Shown: positions 22,301 to 30,179, numbered from the stretch's first letter. The stretch: 64,000 nucleotides of DNA from Ditylenchus dipsaci (GCA_004194705.1 SADC01000534.1:24931-88930); one strand, 5' to 3'. Program-made: numbers and translations. Notes: generated from the letters alone by a model not told the origin.

Positions 22301-23106
22301 AGCTGTTGCTCTATACCTGGCCCCCAGATCGTTTGAGTGCTCTCTATGTGTTCATAGTGGCACAAAAATGCAGGGTGTATCAAGAAATTTTAAGATTTTG
22401 ATTTTTTTCTTTTCCAACTGAGTGTACGGCCCGTCGTAACTTTGTCACGAGCTGCCACGGCCAACAGCTCGTAAATTGAAAAAAGAGAAAAGGGCGGGGA
22501 TATTCGATCCCACTCCCTCTAGATCCGCAGGGAATCGCTTTAACCAATAAGCTCATAACAGTTTTTTCGGGTTTTTACTTTTGTCGAAAAGATTTACAGG
22601 AAAAGGTTTTATTAAGTTGCAATCTTTTTCAGATTTTCTGGAAGTGATAATAAGTTCGATTCCCCGTAAACGCACAAAAAATTTTCTTTTACCATATTTC
22701 CTCCAATTAGACACCAGTCTCTAATACGCAATCATCCTCAGCTCTAAAGATTTAATTTTTCGAAGCAGCAGCAATATTGGACTTTTTTTAACTCTCACAA
22801 GCTCTACCAATTTCGCCTTATCAATTTTTTTTTACGATTAGCTGATAAAAAGCATTGAAACCAACTTGATTTAAGTCCATTTTCTCGCACAAGTAATCTA
22901 CACATTGACGAGCAGTTGACTCTGTGGCCAGCGTGCATTGGATTAGCGAGAAGTCTCCAACAAAAATTGTCAGCACATAAATCTAAAACCGACGTCCGAA
23001 GTTTGTAAAAATTAAAAGTCTACAAAAATGAGTGGCCTACCTCCTGACTAAGCTCATACCGACCACTCTTCTTGCCCCACTTCAGCTTTAGTGGCATTCG
23101 CAACAT
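725..23106 (-). CDS. FERM-domain non-receptor tyrosine phosphatase of the PTPN14/PTPN21 (Pez) type, catalytic domain not in window
   Basis: I can join 22 exons with GT-AG introns and consistent phase (minus strand): 23041-23106, 22866-22982, 22134-22199, 21956-22077, 21732-21900, 21230-21320, 21138-21176, 20406-20434, 20262-20347, 19866-19950, 19716-19813, 19430-19505, 19305-19369, 19136-19230, 18571-18881, 18317-18520, 15985-16455, 15641-15791, 15088-15323, 968-1300, 849-914, 725-776. They give about 1,009 codons without a stop, starting at ATG 23104-23106. The N-terminus (MLRMPLKLKWGKKSGRYEL) and the following FERM exons align in order with human PTPN14. The middle is a Ser/Pro/Asn-rich linker. 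The exon at 849-914 (FLNTLNAKLS...MEFAGI) resembles the segment just before the family's phosphatase domain. In known members the enzyme is a cytoplasmic/junctional regulator of YAP signalling. The phosphatase exons would lie left of position 1. The 19305/19230 junction and the donor at 849 are inferred from phase. Confidence 0.85.
1850..2104. mobile_element. TA-flanked MITE, CCGTATTT family
   Basis: The unit begins TACCGTATTTCCTGTAATAA and ends with the inverted form TTATTACAGGAAATACGGTA. TA at each end fits a Tc1/mariner-type duplication. The interior (CTCCCACGAGCTCTACCGAT and a following AT-rich palindrome) is shared, inverted, with the unit at 19981-20235. It recurs in copy 2 near 45169-45421. 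Confidence 0.7.
2246..2374. repeat. Left subterminal array of the TGTTTCGCGAAACA palindrome
   Basis: Six perfect copies of the 14-bp palindrome: 2246-2259, 2266-2279, 2293-2306, 2317-2330, 2347-2360 and 2361-2374, with half-site GAAACATG variants between. They lie just inside the left inverted repeat. This is the usual place for transposase or Myb-like accessory protein binding sites in Harbinger elements; the binding role is inferred. Confidence 0.85.
2480..4057 (+). CDS. Harbinger-type DDE transposase (HARBI1-like), multi-exon, partly disrupted
   Basis: Exons: 2480-2677 (ATG, MEQAAIWWWIQHQ...), 2724-2803, 2855-3128, 3176-3394, about 3440-3588, then from about 3627 on. Joining gives the family order: GRERLAVFL, then RFLSFGPNYAAVATLF, then GAIDGKH (first Asp, codon 3066-3068), GDGGFG (second Asp, 3368-3370) and ARACVEHAFG (Glu, 3527-3529). 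These form the DDE catalytic triad that cuts and joins transposon ends. Two oddities: the intron after 3394 has no in-frame AG before the ITPFTER segment, and the frame must jump near 3700 to reach the C-terminal part (LATSSFRSYEELVAKK), which then runs through one more intron (about 3892-3941) to TAG 4055-4057. Both oddities are shared with copy 2. Probably no longer active. Confidence 0.82.
4536..4653. repeat. Right subterminal array of the TGTTTCGCGAAACA palindrome
   Basis: Four perfect copies (4536-4549, 4589-4602, 4609-4622, 4640-4653) and one one-base variant (4550-4563), mirroring the left array and ending just inside the right inverted repeat. The long open frames rich in MFRET and VSRN that cover this array are read-through of the repeat and not genes. 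Confidence 0.85.
5130..6510. other. AT-rich intron sequence with small palindromes
   Basis: No gene recognised. A short inverted repeat with CGGCCGGCCG arms lies at about 5148-5230. A degenerate CCGTATTT-family end (GAGAAAATACGGTA) lies at about 6431-6444 beside GGAGCGTTTA repeats. The rest is AT-rich sequence with no supported feature. Confidence 0.4.
6560..7556 (-). mobile_element. hAT transposon (internally deleted), copy-1-specific
   Basis: The 997-bp insertion starts CACGGTTTGCG and ends with the inverted GCAAACCGTG. It is flanked by an exact 8-bp duplication GACCGGCC (6552-6559 and 7557-7564), the hAT signature. Copy 2 has the single GACCGGCC empty site (49870-49877). Subterminal regions (6577-6790 and 7350-7550) are tandem and inverted CTCATGAGGATGAGGAC and CTCACGTGAG repeats. 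The centre encodes the C-terminal part of a hAT transposase on the minus strand. Confidence 0.92.
6949..7327 (-). CDS. hAT transposase C-terminal fragment (hATC dimerisation domain)
   Basis: Two minus-strand exons: 7327-7124 (ending IKWWMQMQES, donor GTAAGA) and 7068-6949 (acceptor TTTCAG, beginning KWSDIAKLALSAFTVPASSP and continuing IERVFSWAG). The joined WW...LA...VPASSP.ERVFS.AG pattern is the hATC dimerisation domain at the C-terminus of hAT transposases. The stop is TGA at 6949-6951. The N-terminal catalytic part is absent from this 1-kb element, so it can only be mobilised by another hAT enzyme. Confidence 0.85.
7717..8095. mobile_element. hAT-like MITE relic with AGATCAGACC palindromes
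   Basis: Begins CAGAGGTGGGCAAA at 7717, a sequence typical of hAT ends. Arms GACCAGGCCAGATCAGACC (about 7731) and inverted GGTCTAGACCAGATCAGACC (about 8053) bracket an AT-rich centre. The right terminus matching CAGAGGTGGG is missing, so it is truncated. Recurs in copy 2 near 50030-50410. Confidence 0.5.
8167..8412. mobile_element. MITE with CGACCGGGTACA inverted repeats
   Basis: A left arm with three CGACCGGGTACA-like units (8167-8210) is mirrored by the right arm (8369-8412) in inverted orientation; the spacer is AT-rich. No target duplication is evident. Recurs in copy 2 at about 50480-50725. Confidence 0.65.
8437..8668. mobile_element. MITE with GGGACATACCAGC ends
   Basis: Left GAAGGGGCATACCAGCGCGT and right CCGGCTGGTATGTCCCTTTA are inverted matches. 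A solo end (GGGACATACCAGCGCGTTAC) lies at about 33399-33420. The open frames here are not conserved genes. Recurs in copy 2 near 50749-50980. Confidence 0.55.
8870..9120. repeat. Dispersed repeat with CTTAGACACAAATCACTCG core
   Basis: This block (GAGCAAGAGTCTTGCTCGGAATTATG...CCTTAGACACAAATCAC...GGATGCATGAAAAA) has relatives at about 10070-10330 (inverted), 10380-10560, 23740-23935 and 38845-38945. An inner palindrome around TAGCCCCCTTCGGGGCG (about 8981) and GGATGCATGAAAAACATGCATACC suggests a foldback origin. Mobility is inferred from copy number. Confidence 0.55.
9363..9992. mobile_element. Pogo-like MITE with CAGTCAACCCTCGATA ends
   Basis: The 630-bp unit has ends CAGTCAACCCTCGATACAAC and the inverse, each flanked by TA (9361-9362, 9993-9994). 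Internal CTCGATATAACGATACC units repeat several times (9386-9450, 9849-9950). A palindrome of GGCCATATGGCC motifs lies at 9610-9712. Ends and TA duplication fit pogo/Tc1-mariner elements; no transposase is encoded. Confidence 0.8.
10070..10650. repeat. Cluster of CTTAGACATGATTCCGAG dispersed repeats
   Basis: Two tandem relatives (about 10270-10400 and 10450-10590) each read CCTTAGACATGA.TCCGAGAAG, then GCCACGG...AAACATGGTGAGGCAGTC. They follow an inverted copy of the 8870-9120 family. No coding frame. Confidence 0.5.
10652..10860. repeat. Dispersed repeat with AAAGGCGCCAATTCAAA start
   Basis: About 200 bp shared in the same orientation with 31017-31225 (GACTAAAAACCCATGATACC, then GAAACACGAATATGAAGTTA). 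One copy lies in the PTPN14-like gene's long intron and one in the single-copy centre. Type unknown. Confidence 0.6.
11889..11895 (+). promoter_or_regulatory. Candidate TATA box
   Basis: CTATAAAAG lies 296 bp before the ATG of the 248-codon frame, in a locally GC-richer stretch. It is a good TATA match but there is no other support for a transcription start. Confidence 0.35.
12014..12110. other. Three consecutive perfect hairpins upstream of the 248-codon frame
   Basis: Within 97 bp: 12014-12029 (7-bp stem CGTCGTT), 12044-12070 (12-bp stem CAATACGTTTCA, 3-base loop) and 12088-12110 (10-bp stem GTTTGAAATA, 3-base loop). All are identical in copy 2 (about 54327-54423). They could be structured leader RNA or protein binding sites; no function is claimed. 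Confidence 0.75.
12191..12937 (+). CDS. Unrecognised 248-residue protein of the 9-bp-duplication element
   Basis: ATG at 12191 to TAA at 12935-12937, uninterrupted in both copies. The N-terminal 80 residues are mixed helical (SDISKLKGPKKARAETQL, then TIELIDDFEVPDI). The rest is Ser/Pro/Asp-rich with repeated SPV and PAS tripeptides, like a disordered linker or gag-like protein. No catalytic motif, zinc knuckle or signal peptide is visible. Base composition is richer in GC than its surroundings, which favours coding. The position inside a mobile element and downstream of a TATA-like box suggests an element-encoded protein, possibly an N-terminal exon. Confidence 0.5.
   Translation: MERAQSNMFEVSYLNSISYSSSQSTLSSSFTGLQSDISKLKGPKKARAETQLQALLETLRVQNTPAKKVTIELIDDFEVPDIYSPVNKESSDGLPLVIPDNVGPNTQVSSELPADDAPRDSLRMVPVLASSSRSHFAGEDDTPTGSLLVPAMGIWEVVQSSLQPAVSSSEIRFGDSPASSSAAMVDIDPASPVKTEESPVSNSSIVCSVMSGPVDPTPILYHGAPINIPVSSTFKDRMCLRFTVAYSH
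13290..14325. repeat. Foldback of GTGGCAAATTTAC / GTAGCAAAT repeats
   Basis: About 13315-13610 contains around 13 units of TTTTTTGTGGCAAATTTAC or TTTTGTAGCAAA. About 14205-14310 holds five inverted units. Further inverted matches are CATATACTCGAGTTAGTGTG (13601) against CACACTAACTCAAGTATATG (14170), and GGTTAATCATTT near both ends. Long open frames here (FVANLLF, LLQKKVNLPQK) are products of the repeat. The unpaired centre (13640-14160) includes an open frame (13807-14202) with no recognised domain. Confidence 0.7.
14546..14781. mobile_element. Pogo-like MITE with CAGTCAACCCGATATAACGG ends
   Basis: A 236-bp unit with inverted ends, and TA to its left but TC to its right. Internal GGCCGTTATATCGAGGGG repeats mirror each other. 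It is related to 9363-9992 by its CAGTCAACC terminus. Recurs in copy 2 at about 56860-57095. Confidence 0.65.
15088..19505 (-). CDS. Low-complexity linker block of the PTPN14-like gene
   Basis: Exons 19430-19505, 19305-19369, 19136-19230, 18571-18881, 18317-18520, 15985-16455, 15641-15791 and 15088-15323 join in phase into a Ser/Pro/Asn/Thr-rich linker. The segment NVNSLHNCQSTVHSVQSF parallels the SVHSVNSL-type segment of vertebrate PTPN14, and VSPVYRPPTASH parallels a Tyr-Arg-Pro segment there. Exon 15985-16455 includes a STPDLLSTHA-like motif, similar to the STPDL motifs of the family. Exon 15088-15323 carries an acidic run (MEEDDLEGEEDGE). Retention of frame across low-complexity exons argues that this gene is under selection in copy 1. 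Confidence 0.8.
15350..15603. mobile_element. Intronic MITE with GGACGCAACC ends
   Basis: A 254-bp inverted-repeat unit between PTPN14-like exons 15088-15323 and 15641-15791: GGACGCAACCGACTCGCCAA at the left, inverted GGCGAGCTGGTTGCGTCC at the right, with repeated CTCGCCAACG inside. It lies 26 bp from one exon and 37 bp from the other. Recurs in copy 2 at about 57664-57917. Confidence 0.65.
16525..16650 (+). mobile_element. tRNA-headed SINE-like fragment
   Basis: A perfect B-box-like GGTTCGATTCC (16562-16572) is followed by a TTTAATTTACAAGTTTG body and GTCAAAATGATCCTC. Similar head and body pairs occur at about 32000-32220 and 41890-42010. The flanking GGGTGCAC and GTGCACACCC pair like an acceptor stem, but no anticodon arm can be drawn. 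Confidence 0.5.
16708..17106. mobile_element. hAT-type MITE rich in GGCGCC
   Basis: A 399-bp insertion with ends CATAGTTGCACGG and inverted CCGTGAAACTATG, flanked by an exact 8-bp duplication GCTAAGAC (16700-16707 and 17107-17114). Subterminal GGCGCCGGCGCC arrays on both sides are unlike the AT-rich surroundings. It lies in the 1.9-kb intron between the exons at 15985-16455 and 18317-18520. Confidence 0.88.
17200..18290. other. Intron sequence with SINE body and dispersed repeat
   Basis: About 17205-17320 matches the SINE-like body at 32105-32220 (GAAATGTAGCTAAGATTCTG, then TTTCATTTGAGCTATTA). A B-box GGTTCGAATCCC lies on the minus strand at 17892-17903. About 18035-18190 (GTCCTTTTAAAAAAGAT...) matches 30760-30900. 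No coding sequence beyond the flanking exons. Confidence 0.45.
19716..23106 (-). CDS. FERM block of the PTPN14-like gene (11 exons)
   Basis: Exons from 23106 down to 19716 encode the three FERM lobes. F1: exon 22866-22982 contains VGDFSLIQCTLATESTARQC, matching the ubiquitin-like lobe. F2: exons 21956-22077 and 21732-21900 contain VEMDKPLRKQLEKWACKP and a helical stretch ending in YLRSVKLLPQ. F3: exons 20406-20434, 20262-20347 and 19866-19950 contain VKLGYSLEEIFVKRYNGS and WPEIKDITSLKRNL. Exon 19716-19813 (DMSKYVNMVLNWQLRYATT) is the terminal FERM helix; a shorter donor at 19761 would keep the same phase. Introns are short except 20435-21137 and 19951-20261, each of which contains a MITE. Confidence 0.88.
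19981..20235. mobile_element. TA-flanked MITE, CCGTATTT family, in a FERM-exon intron
   Basis: Starts TACCGTATTTCCTCTAAAAA and ends inverted at TA 20234-20235. GCGCTTATTAGAG repeats lie near the right end. The interior is homologous to 1850-2104 in opposite orientation. It sits in the intron between exons 20262-20347 and 19866-19950, 26 bp from the upstream exon. Confidence 0.72.
20435..21137. other. Long FERM intron with a degenerate CCGTATTT MITE
   Basis: About 20804-21045 (ACCGTATTATTTACAAAAAA to GAAATATGGTATTA) has the same interior words as the CCGTATTT family (AAGCTCTAACGATT, TTTTGGTGAAGCACC) with eroded ends. About 20496-20765 (minus) has an open frame containing QAGQYNDFPQWRPVMPENLV, which I cannot assign and which does not fit the gene's phase. 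Confidence 0.45.
22200..22865. other. FERM intron with repeat relics
   Basis: Contains a B-box-like GTTCGATTCCCCG (about 22658) and a left-end relic of the CCGTATTT family (ACCATATTTCCTCCAATTAG, about 22691). Nothing coding is recognised. Confidence 0.4.
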
Positions 23107-26060
23107 AATTGCTGCAATGGATGTTAATATCTAGCAACTAAAAAAAATTAATTGTTTAAAAGATACATGATGATAACAAACAAATAAACCAGCACCACCA
23201 CCAATCTAGCCATATTCGCCCCCAACTGACCACCACCACAAAAGGTCAACATTCCCCAGATACGAAGAGTGGTGAACAAACAACAGGCAATGTTTACCTG
23301 CTGGCCTCCAACAGTATTTGCCATCATACCAAATCTACCACTTTTATGGCTAAGTCGTTAATTTTGTCTCGCTTTTGTCGCAATCATCATTGGTCTATTA
23401 AAGAAATTGGGTAGGTAAGGATTGGGGGATCAGTTAAATATGGTGGAAGATATTTCAAACTACTAAGTTCAAATTTTAACAGTATTTGCGAAAAAAAATT
23501 GGAAATTATGATTTATGATACCAGGTGTTTCGAAAATTTCCAAAATAATTCGCATTTTTTAGTAATTTATAAATCATGTTTAAATGGATCTGAAGTAATT
23601 TTTATATGCTTAAAACGACAAAAAAGTTTTTTTCTGACATTTTTCCACGTAAAAAATGGATTTTTTAAAGAATTGTTTTTTGACTAAAATGATTTTTTTT
23701 ACCTTGGGGACCAAGGTAAATTACAATGTATGAAGGTATTCTACCCCGTTTTGGTCACGGGAGCTGAACAAAAGGAATCACTATATGCATTTTTTATCAA
23801 GAGTCTTGCTCGGAATCATGTCTTAGGTAAGTGAGTGCACGCACCCACATACCTTAGACACAAATCACTCAGAAGTGACTGTGGATGCATGAAAAAAGCA
23901 TGCATACCACAGTTTTTATGTATGCGGTAAGCCCCAGTTAACAAAAAATATGTTCAAATTACATCTTTTTGGGTATCCAAGTACCCTTTCAGGTTGAATT
24001 GCCCTGGGAGACCAAGTCAAAAAGTCGAATTTCGGTCAATTTTTTTTTCAAAGAATCCGTTTACGGATTTCAAAGAATCCGTTTTTGTGTGGAAAAGTGT
24101 CAGAAAATAACTTTTTTTATCGTTTTAAGCATATGAAAATTACTTAGGAGTCCTTTGGACATGATTTGCAAATTAGTGAAAAATGACAACCACCGCCCCC
24201 CCCCCTCCAAGTAAATAAGTTCCCAAAAATTTTCTCTGACTTTCTCAGTCGCCAAAAGAATAAGAAAGTAAGTAAAAAATACAAAAGGTTGTCTACCTTG
24301 TATTGGCAATAATGGCACCTGGCCTTCAACAATCAATGGCACAAAATAATAATAGTAGTAATAGTAGTGGCAGTAGTAGTAGTTTAATCACACGCACAAT
24401 AGCAGAACATGCAGAAGGGGGAGAGTATCGGGCAGATGACCTTGCTGCATTTCCGAGATATTTTTGTTGCTACCTGTACTAAAGGTAATAGTACCCCCTT
24501 TAGTGCGCCCAACTAGAAGACTATATTCTTCTCATTCTTCAAATTCCTTGGCTACTACTACCCACATCCTTCCACTCCATTTAATTTCGATGATCCTGAA
24601 AGCTGGGCATTGCTAATTACAGAGTAAATTGACATGATCAAGTTTTGCTCCTTCGTGTTTATAACCAAAAAACTTGGACTACTTTTTCGGATAGCAGTTA
24701 GTGGAATAGCCAGTAAGAGGTGATTTTTCGATGTTTTTTTAAAGAGTACTTTTTTATATGGATTTTTTTTCTGGGGTTTTCCTAGGGTTACAAGTAGCTG
24801 AAATTTCCTCAGAAATCCAAATTACAAAGCAGAATTTTGAAAAAATGCTCGCTTAGCGAGACATGAGACATAAAGTTGGTGTGTAAAGCTTTCAAAGGAC
24901 GACAATGCTACTTTAGGCCATATCTCGACAATCAGGCATTTTCAGTCATTTGAATTTAAATTTCAAGATGGGGGGGGGGGGGTTGGCTGTTCGGTTACAA
25001 CCGAAAGATATTGTGTGATCAAAAGCAGAAATGCGCAAGCTTTACAAAACACCGAATAAATCCAAAACCATGCAGCTGTTCATACACACACACACAATCA
25101 AACCCATTCAATAGAATAGCTAAAGTCACATTTTAACTATTTTCACTTTAAAATGCAAGTAATATCAGCGTTAAAAGAGAGCTCTGTATTCAACTTCAAA
25201 CCCAACAAAATAGAAATACTAATGAATCTGTCTATTCCATCACACAGCCCAGACAAAAATAAAAAATATAGAAGGAAGCAAAAAGAAGCGAAATCTATGG
25301 GTAAGTGCTAAATTGTTAACTATTTTGACTGAAAATACAAATTTGATTGCTGATCGAAAACATTGCACATTTCAATCCAAAATCTTCAGGAATATAGAGC
25401 AGAAATATAGAGTTTTAGATTTGGGACGTCAATTTTTTAAAATTTCTCAACCTCTTATATAGTATTAGAGCTGTTCTGTTTGTACTTTTGATGTTTTTGA
25501 TTTTTCGGAGTGTTTTTGTTTGGTTTTTGGTCACATTTGTTTTTAAATCGAAGCTGAGGATTTCAGGAGTTGAATGGTCATTTCAGAGTTTGGTTTTGAA
25601 ATTTTTTTGGTATCAATTTTTGGCTTTTAGAGAGCAAATTGGTGGTTTTTTTCTTTGAGAGCAAAATCTCGGCGCTGAGTATGTCAGACAGAGCGCTGCA
25701 ACGAATTGCCGTGAATCTCAGCTTTCTTAAAAAAGATCGTCGAAAAATGACCACTATAAACTGAGGATGTATCAAAGAGTATGGAGGGGGTTGTTTGGGG
25801 GGAAATTGAATTTGGGAATTACATTGATTTTGATCTCAAGAGGAAAGTTTTTATATTGTTTTGAGCCATTTTCCGCTTGTGTTTTATTTTTTCGTCCATT
25901 GGATTTGTTAAGAAAGCATGTAGGTCGGATGAGACAGTGAGTGGGGGTACCTGGAGAGTGGGTAAGGGTACCTGGTGAGTGAGTAGGGGTACATTATTCC
26001 GCGTTTTTCATTAATGATATTTTTCAAATATTATGATTATTTTTAGCTGCAAGTCGGTAG
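23107..26060. other. Upstream region of the PTPN14-like gene; no gene recognised
   Basis: The first 300 bp upstream of ATG 23106 hold no clear TATA or initiator. About 23740-23935 is a relative of the 8870-9120 repeat. About 24345-24385 is an impure AGT/AAT trinucleotide run. A run of 14 G starts at about 24969. About 25925-25995 has three GAGTGRGTAGGGGTACCTGG-like units. Open frames here have no recognisable domain. Confidence 0.4.
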
Positions 26061-26068
26061 GTGTGCAC

Positions 26069-26331
26069 CAGTGTTCTAAATAGTCAGAGGCAGAATGAAA
26101 GTCAGAATAAAAATTCAAAAATTCTGACAGTCAGAAGGCGCAGGAAATTATTCTGACTGTCAGAAATGAGTGTCAGAAAGGCAAATCGATCAGATCACAC
26201 TGTTTTTCCCCTGTCTGGATCTCATTTCTGAGAGTCAGAAAGAGTCTGACAGTCAGAATAATTTTCCGACTCTCAGAATTTTTGAATTTTCATTCTGACT
26301 CTCATTCTGCCTCTGACTATTGAGAACACTG
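26069..26331. mobile_element. hAT-type MITE, CAGTGTTCT family
   Basis: A 263-bp near-palindrome with ends CAGTGTTCT and AGAACACTG and an exact 8-bp duplication GTGTGCAC (26061-26068 and 26332-26339). Internal arms are strings of GACAGTCAGAA and CTGACTGTCAG. A second copy lies at 42418-42687. Confidence 0.87.
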
Positions 26332-26339
26332 GTGTGCAC

Positions 26340-29300
26340 TATGTGTTTTTTTTAATCTCGAAAATTTTGAAATCAGAGGCATTGCCTGTTACAAACTTTG
26401 ATTGTTGGTGCTATAAAGAGTTTCGAGGGTTGTAAAGGTATCTTTGTTGGCGATGGTTTGGCGTGTTCCATAAATACTACATTTGAAATACTATAATGTT
26501 TTGTAGCCCTAAAATCTAGGTGTGCACTATGTGTTTCTTTAAAAAATTTCAAACTTTTTTTAACGTTGAAATATGTTTAGTTTAGGTTTTTTGGATTTTT
26601 CGGCTTTTTCATTTTTTTTATTTTTGGATTCAGATTTTTTTGGATTTTTATTGCAGTCAATTGACTGTTAGTTGATTATTGTTAAAGTTAACATAAGTTT
26701 TTTAAATTTCATTTCATCTCATTTGTGCTTTGACAGAGGCGAGGATGTCCACCGGTAGGCAAGCTCCCGAGCTAGAAGAGTGGGTAAGGGTGCCAGGAGA
26801 GTGAGAAGATATGCCAGTAGAATGATGAGTGGGTGATTAAGTGGGCGTTCTAGAAAGAATGGGGCAGTATGCTTGGAAAGCCGATTTTGTTAATTAATTT
26901 TGAGCTGATTTATGTGGATAATAGTTTTAGCTTATCATATGAATAAAGAGGTATTAAGTGTTTAACAGTTTGATTTTTTTAGTTAAAAAGAGTATCGAGA
27001 TCCGGTGCATCAAGCAGTGTGGCAGCGAGCATAGGACCCGGCACAGCAGGGCCTACGCGAGCTAGTCTCTACATTATTAAAGCAATTTGTTATTAAAGCA
27101 GTTCAATATTTGCTCAGAAAGCTAAAATCTTGGACTTCACGCAAATGCAAAAAAAATAGAACACAAATATGAAGAAAAATGTCAACGTAAAAGTTAAGGG
27201 CGGAAAATCAGTAATTTGAGGGCGTAAATGAGAATTTCGAGGGCGAAAATCACTTATAGGCTATAGGATTCCGAAATAAGCGAATTTTGTCAAAGAAGAT
27301 GGATGATTCTAGATGTCTACCCTTGTCATAAACTGGCCAAGCAAAGCTGCTAATACATGGGCCTGCCTCAGAAATAATGCTGAATAGGTTGTGTTCCCTC
27401 GCACAGCCCAGACAAAAATAAAAAGTGCAGAAGGAAAAAAAGAAAGTGAATGAACAAGTAGTAGCTAGCTAGCAAACACACAGTGACTAATCAAAGCAAC
27501 AACAGATCAATCTCATCATCATAAACTTCTGAACAAGCAGTAGAGGAGAAGAAGCCAAACACATACACCCTTCCTCTACTCGCATAATTTGTTTTGGCCA
27601 AGGAGAAAGGGGGAAAATTAACGCAAATAAATGATTCTTCTATCTAGCTTCTTCTACTGAATAAATCACACCAACAAACACTGCCCTCTTTTTGTGACTG
27701 GGAATGTGATGGGTAATGGCAAAAAATCTTCTTTGTACATGAAGAAGCGTTGAGTAAAACAGCACTAATGATTTTGCCGAGTTTTTTGGTAATTTTTTTC
27801 TCAAATACAGCCCAAATTGGTAAAGCGATTTCAATTGTTCATAACTATTTTGCCTAGACCGAATATTTGAATTCTGTCCACCATTTCAAAAACACGATTT
27901 TCAGTAGCTTCACTACGGTTCGGGACTTGCACATCCAGAAAACACGCAATGAACAGGTTTTCGCTTGACCCCTTCTATTCCTGGCCTTAATTATTTCCTC
28001 TTATTGTTGTTATTTTCAGCCTTTGTGCTAATGACACAATATATTAAACGATGTGTGAGCTCAAATTGAGTCGATTAGTGTAAGCAAATTTCAAAAATTG
28101 AACCTAGGAAAAAAGTTGTGAGCATTTGAAATAGCCAGAAATTTTGACTCATCCTGTAGTGATTCAAAGCCATTTTTACATGGCGGTTTTTCTTAAAAAC
28201 CAGATTATTTTACAAAAGAGATGAAAGTTTCTAGAGAAGAAGAAATATCAGAGCGTCAAACGATTTTTTTAAAGTCTTTGAGTTTTTTTTTCAATACTTG
28301 TTTGTCTAGCTTGTGTGCTGATACTGTGCATTTGACTCCGGATGGGATCTTAGGGAGGATTTTTAGGTAATTTTGGACTTTTGAATTTTAAACGAATCCG
28401 AAAGATCATGGTCAAAACTGTTCTAGGATCAACACTGATCCTATCCCTGTAGTCTTAGGGTTAAAGCCGAAGTTTTTTCGAGCAACATACACAAGCCAAA
28501 TACAATTATTGCAGCTCAGGCTCAACAAACAGGCAAAAATTACAGAAATATGTAATAAATTTTGAAAAAAAAACAGGGTGAAAAGAGCGAAAGTAAACAA
28601 GTTAAAATATAAGTTCTCATTGAACTTATTTTTCACGAACGCCAGCTAATAGACCCAATTAACTCAGAGTGTTAACACCCCCTTTGTTAGCTTGTACCAT
28701 AAAAAGGAAAATCGATTATATTGCATTCACATGGCCTAAACAAGCGAAAAGGAATCAGCAGGATTATTCCAATCAAGCTAAAGAAGGACGTTTTGCCGAA
28801 AAGCAAATCAAAGAGGGTTTGGCCCCAATAAATTGGTATAAATGGGCATTTACTCAGTTCATACAAGATAAGAAGCACGAAAGGTAGGTGAAACAATCAG
28901 CTCATGGCACTTTATTGTTGAGGTTTTCTCTATTACAAATGGTCAAACATCGATTTGGCTATAAAGAGTTAAGCCCGTTCAAGTCGGGTCAAATTGGGCC
29001 AACTAAAATTTTTCCAATTATAATATGCGAATAAACTTACAAAAGCCTCTTTCATAGTAGAGCTGACCAATGGAAAATTTATATCGAATTTTCAAGAAAA
29101 ATTCTGGTCAAATTTAAGATACTAAGACTTCTATCGGATACAAGAACGAGCCTGTCCACTGTCCGAGCCACGCTTTTCGAACAGATACCTGTGATGGACA
29201 TAATAAATTTAGTCCCTGACCAGTCCTGGCTCAGTTTAACTTAAAAAATATGAAAAAAAACTCAAAATAGATAAAATTGAAAAAGACTGATTGTGAAGTG

Positions 29301-29710
29301 TCTCCGTAAAAAAATGAATTTTCTCGGCAAATTTTTAATTTTTTCATAAAGGTAACTTTATAAAAGTAAAGGTATACCCAATGTTTTCTAAATAAGATAG
29401 AGTCAGTTTGTATCCCATGAAAAACAGATGAGTAGACCTGTAGGCCAGTGCACGTCAGTTTAAAAACCAAAAATTGATCAAACAAAAAAAATTAGTCGTA
29501 AAAAATTCATTAATTTGCCGAGAAAATTCACGAATAAGCAAAATATTTCAATTTGACCCAAAAAGCACCATTTTGAAATCAAAAAGTAAGAAACACCCCA
29601 AAGCCAAAGTGAATTAGTTAAGAAATCATGACAATATTCAAAAAATAAAAAAGCGCCAATTTTTTTAAATAAAAGACAAAAAGTGGCCAAAACCGCCACA
29701 AAAACGGGCA
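26340..29710. other. AT-rich intergenic sequence, no gene recognised
   Basis: About 27197-27258 is a solo end of the 9-bp-duplication element family (inverted CTCATTTACGCCCTC and ending near TATAGGCTATAGG). A GAGTGGGTAAGGGTGCC minisatellite-like stretch lies at about 26778-26815. The remainder shows nothing I can support. Confidence 0.4.
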
Positions 29711-29714
29711 AAAC

Positions 29715-30175
29715 TTTCTTTTGTCACAGATTCCCTTTTTGTCATAGATTTCCTCATTTAGTCACAGATTTAGCTACAACCACAGGGGGACCAAGCACTT
29801 CCAAAATCGGTCGAAAAAAACATTTTTCTCATAATAGCCTGAAATTTTTTCCATGACGTTTCTATCATATTTTGAGCATTTTTGCCAAAAATTATTTTTT
29901 CCTCAAAAGTTTTTGCCTTGGTGACCAAGGTAGCCCAAAATCGTTGGGAACCTGAAATGTGGCTTTGGTCCCCTGAGGCTGAAATTTTTGCGGAAAAGAA
30001 TAGTTTTTGGCAAAAATGCTCAAAATATTGTATAAACGTCTTAGACAAAATTTCAGGCTGTTATGAGAAAAAAATTTTTTGGCCAATTTGGAAGTGCTTG
30101 GTCCCTGTGGTTTTAGCTGAGTCTGTGACAAAAAATAAGGAAATCTGTGAAAAAGAAAGTGAATCTGTGACAAAA
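29715..30175. repeat. Imperfect foldback of about 460 bp
   Basis: Arms beginning TTTTGTCACAGATT (29722) and ending AATCTGTGACAAAA (30160) pair almost throughout: ACCACAGGGGGACCAAGCAC against GTGCTTGGTCCCTGTGG, and TTTTGCCAAAAATTATT against its inverse, with GCCTTGGTGACCAAGG near the centre. No flanking duplication was identified. It is an old MITE by structure. Confidence 0.6.
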
Positions 30176-30179
30176 AAAA

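Noticed and set aside
24100..24342. Minus-strand frames of 62-80 codons
   Set aside because: AT-rich sequence with a C homopolymer; open in two frames, with no domain and no splice context.
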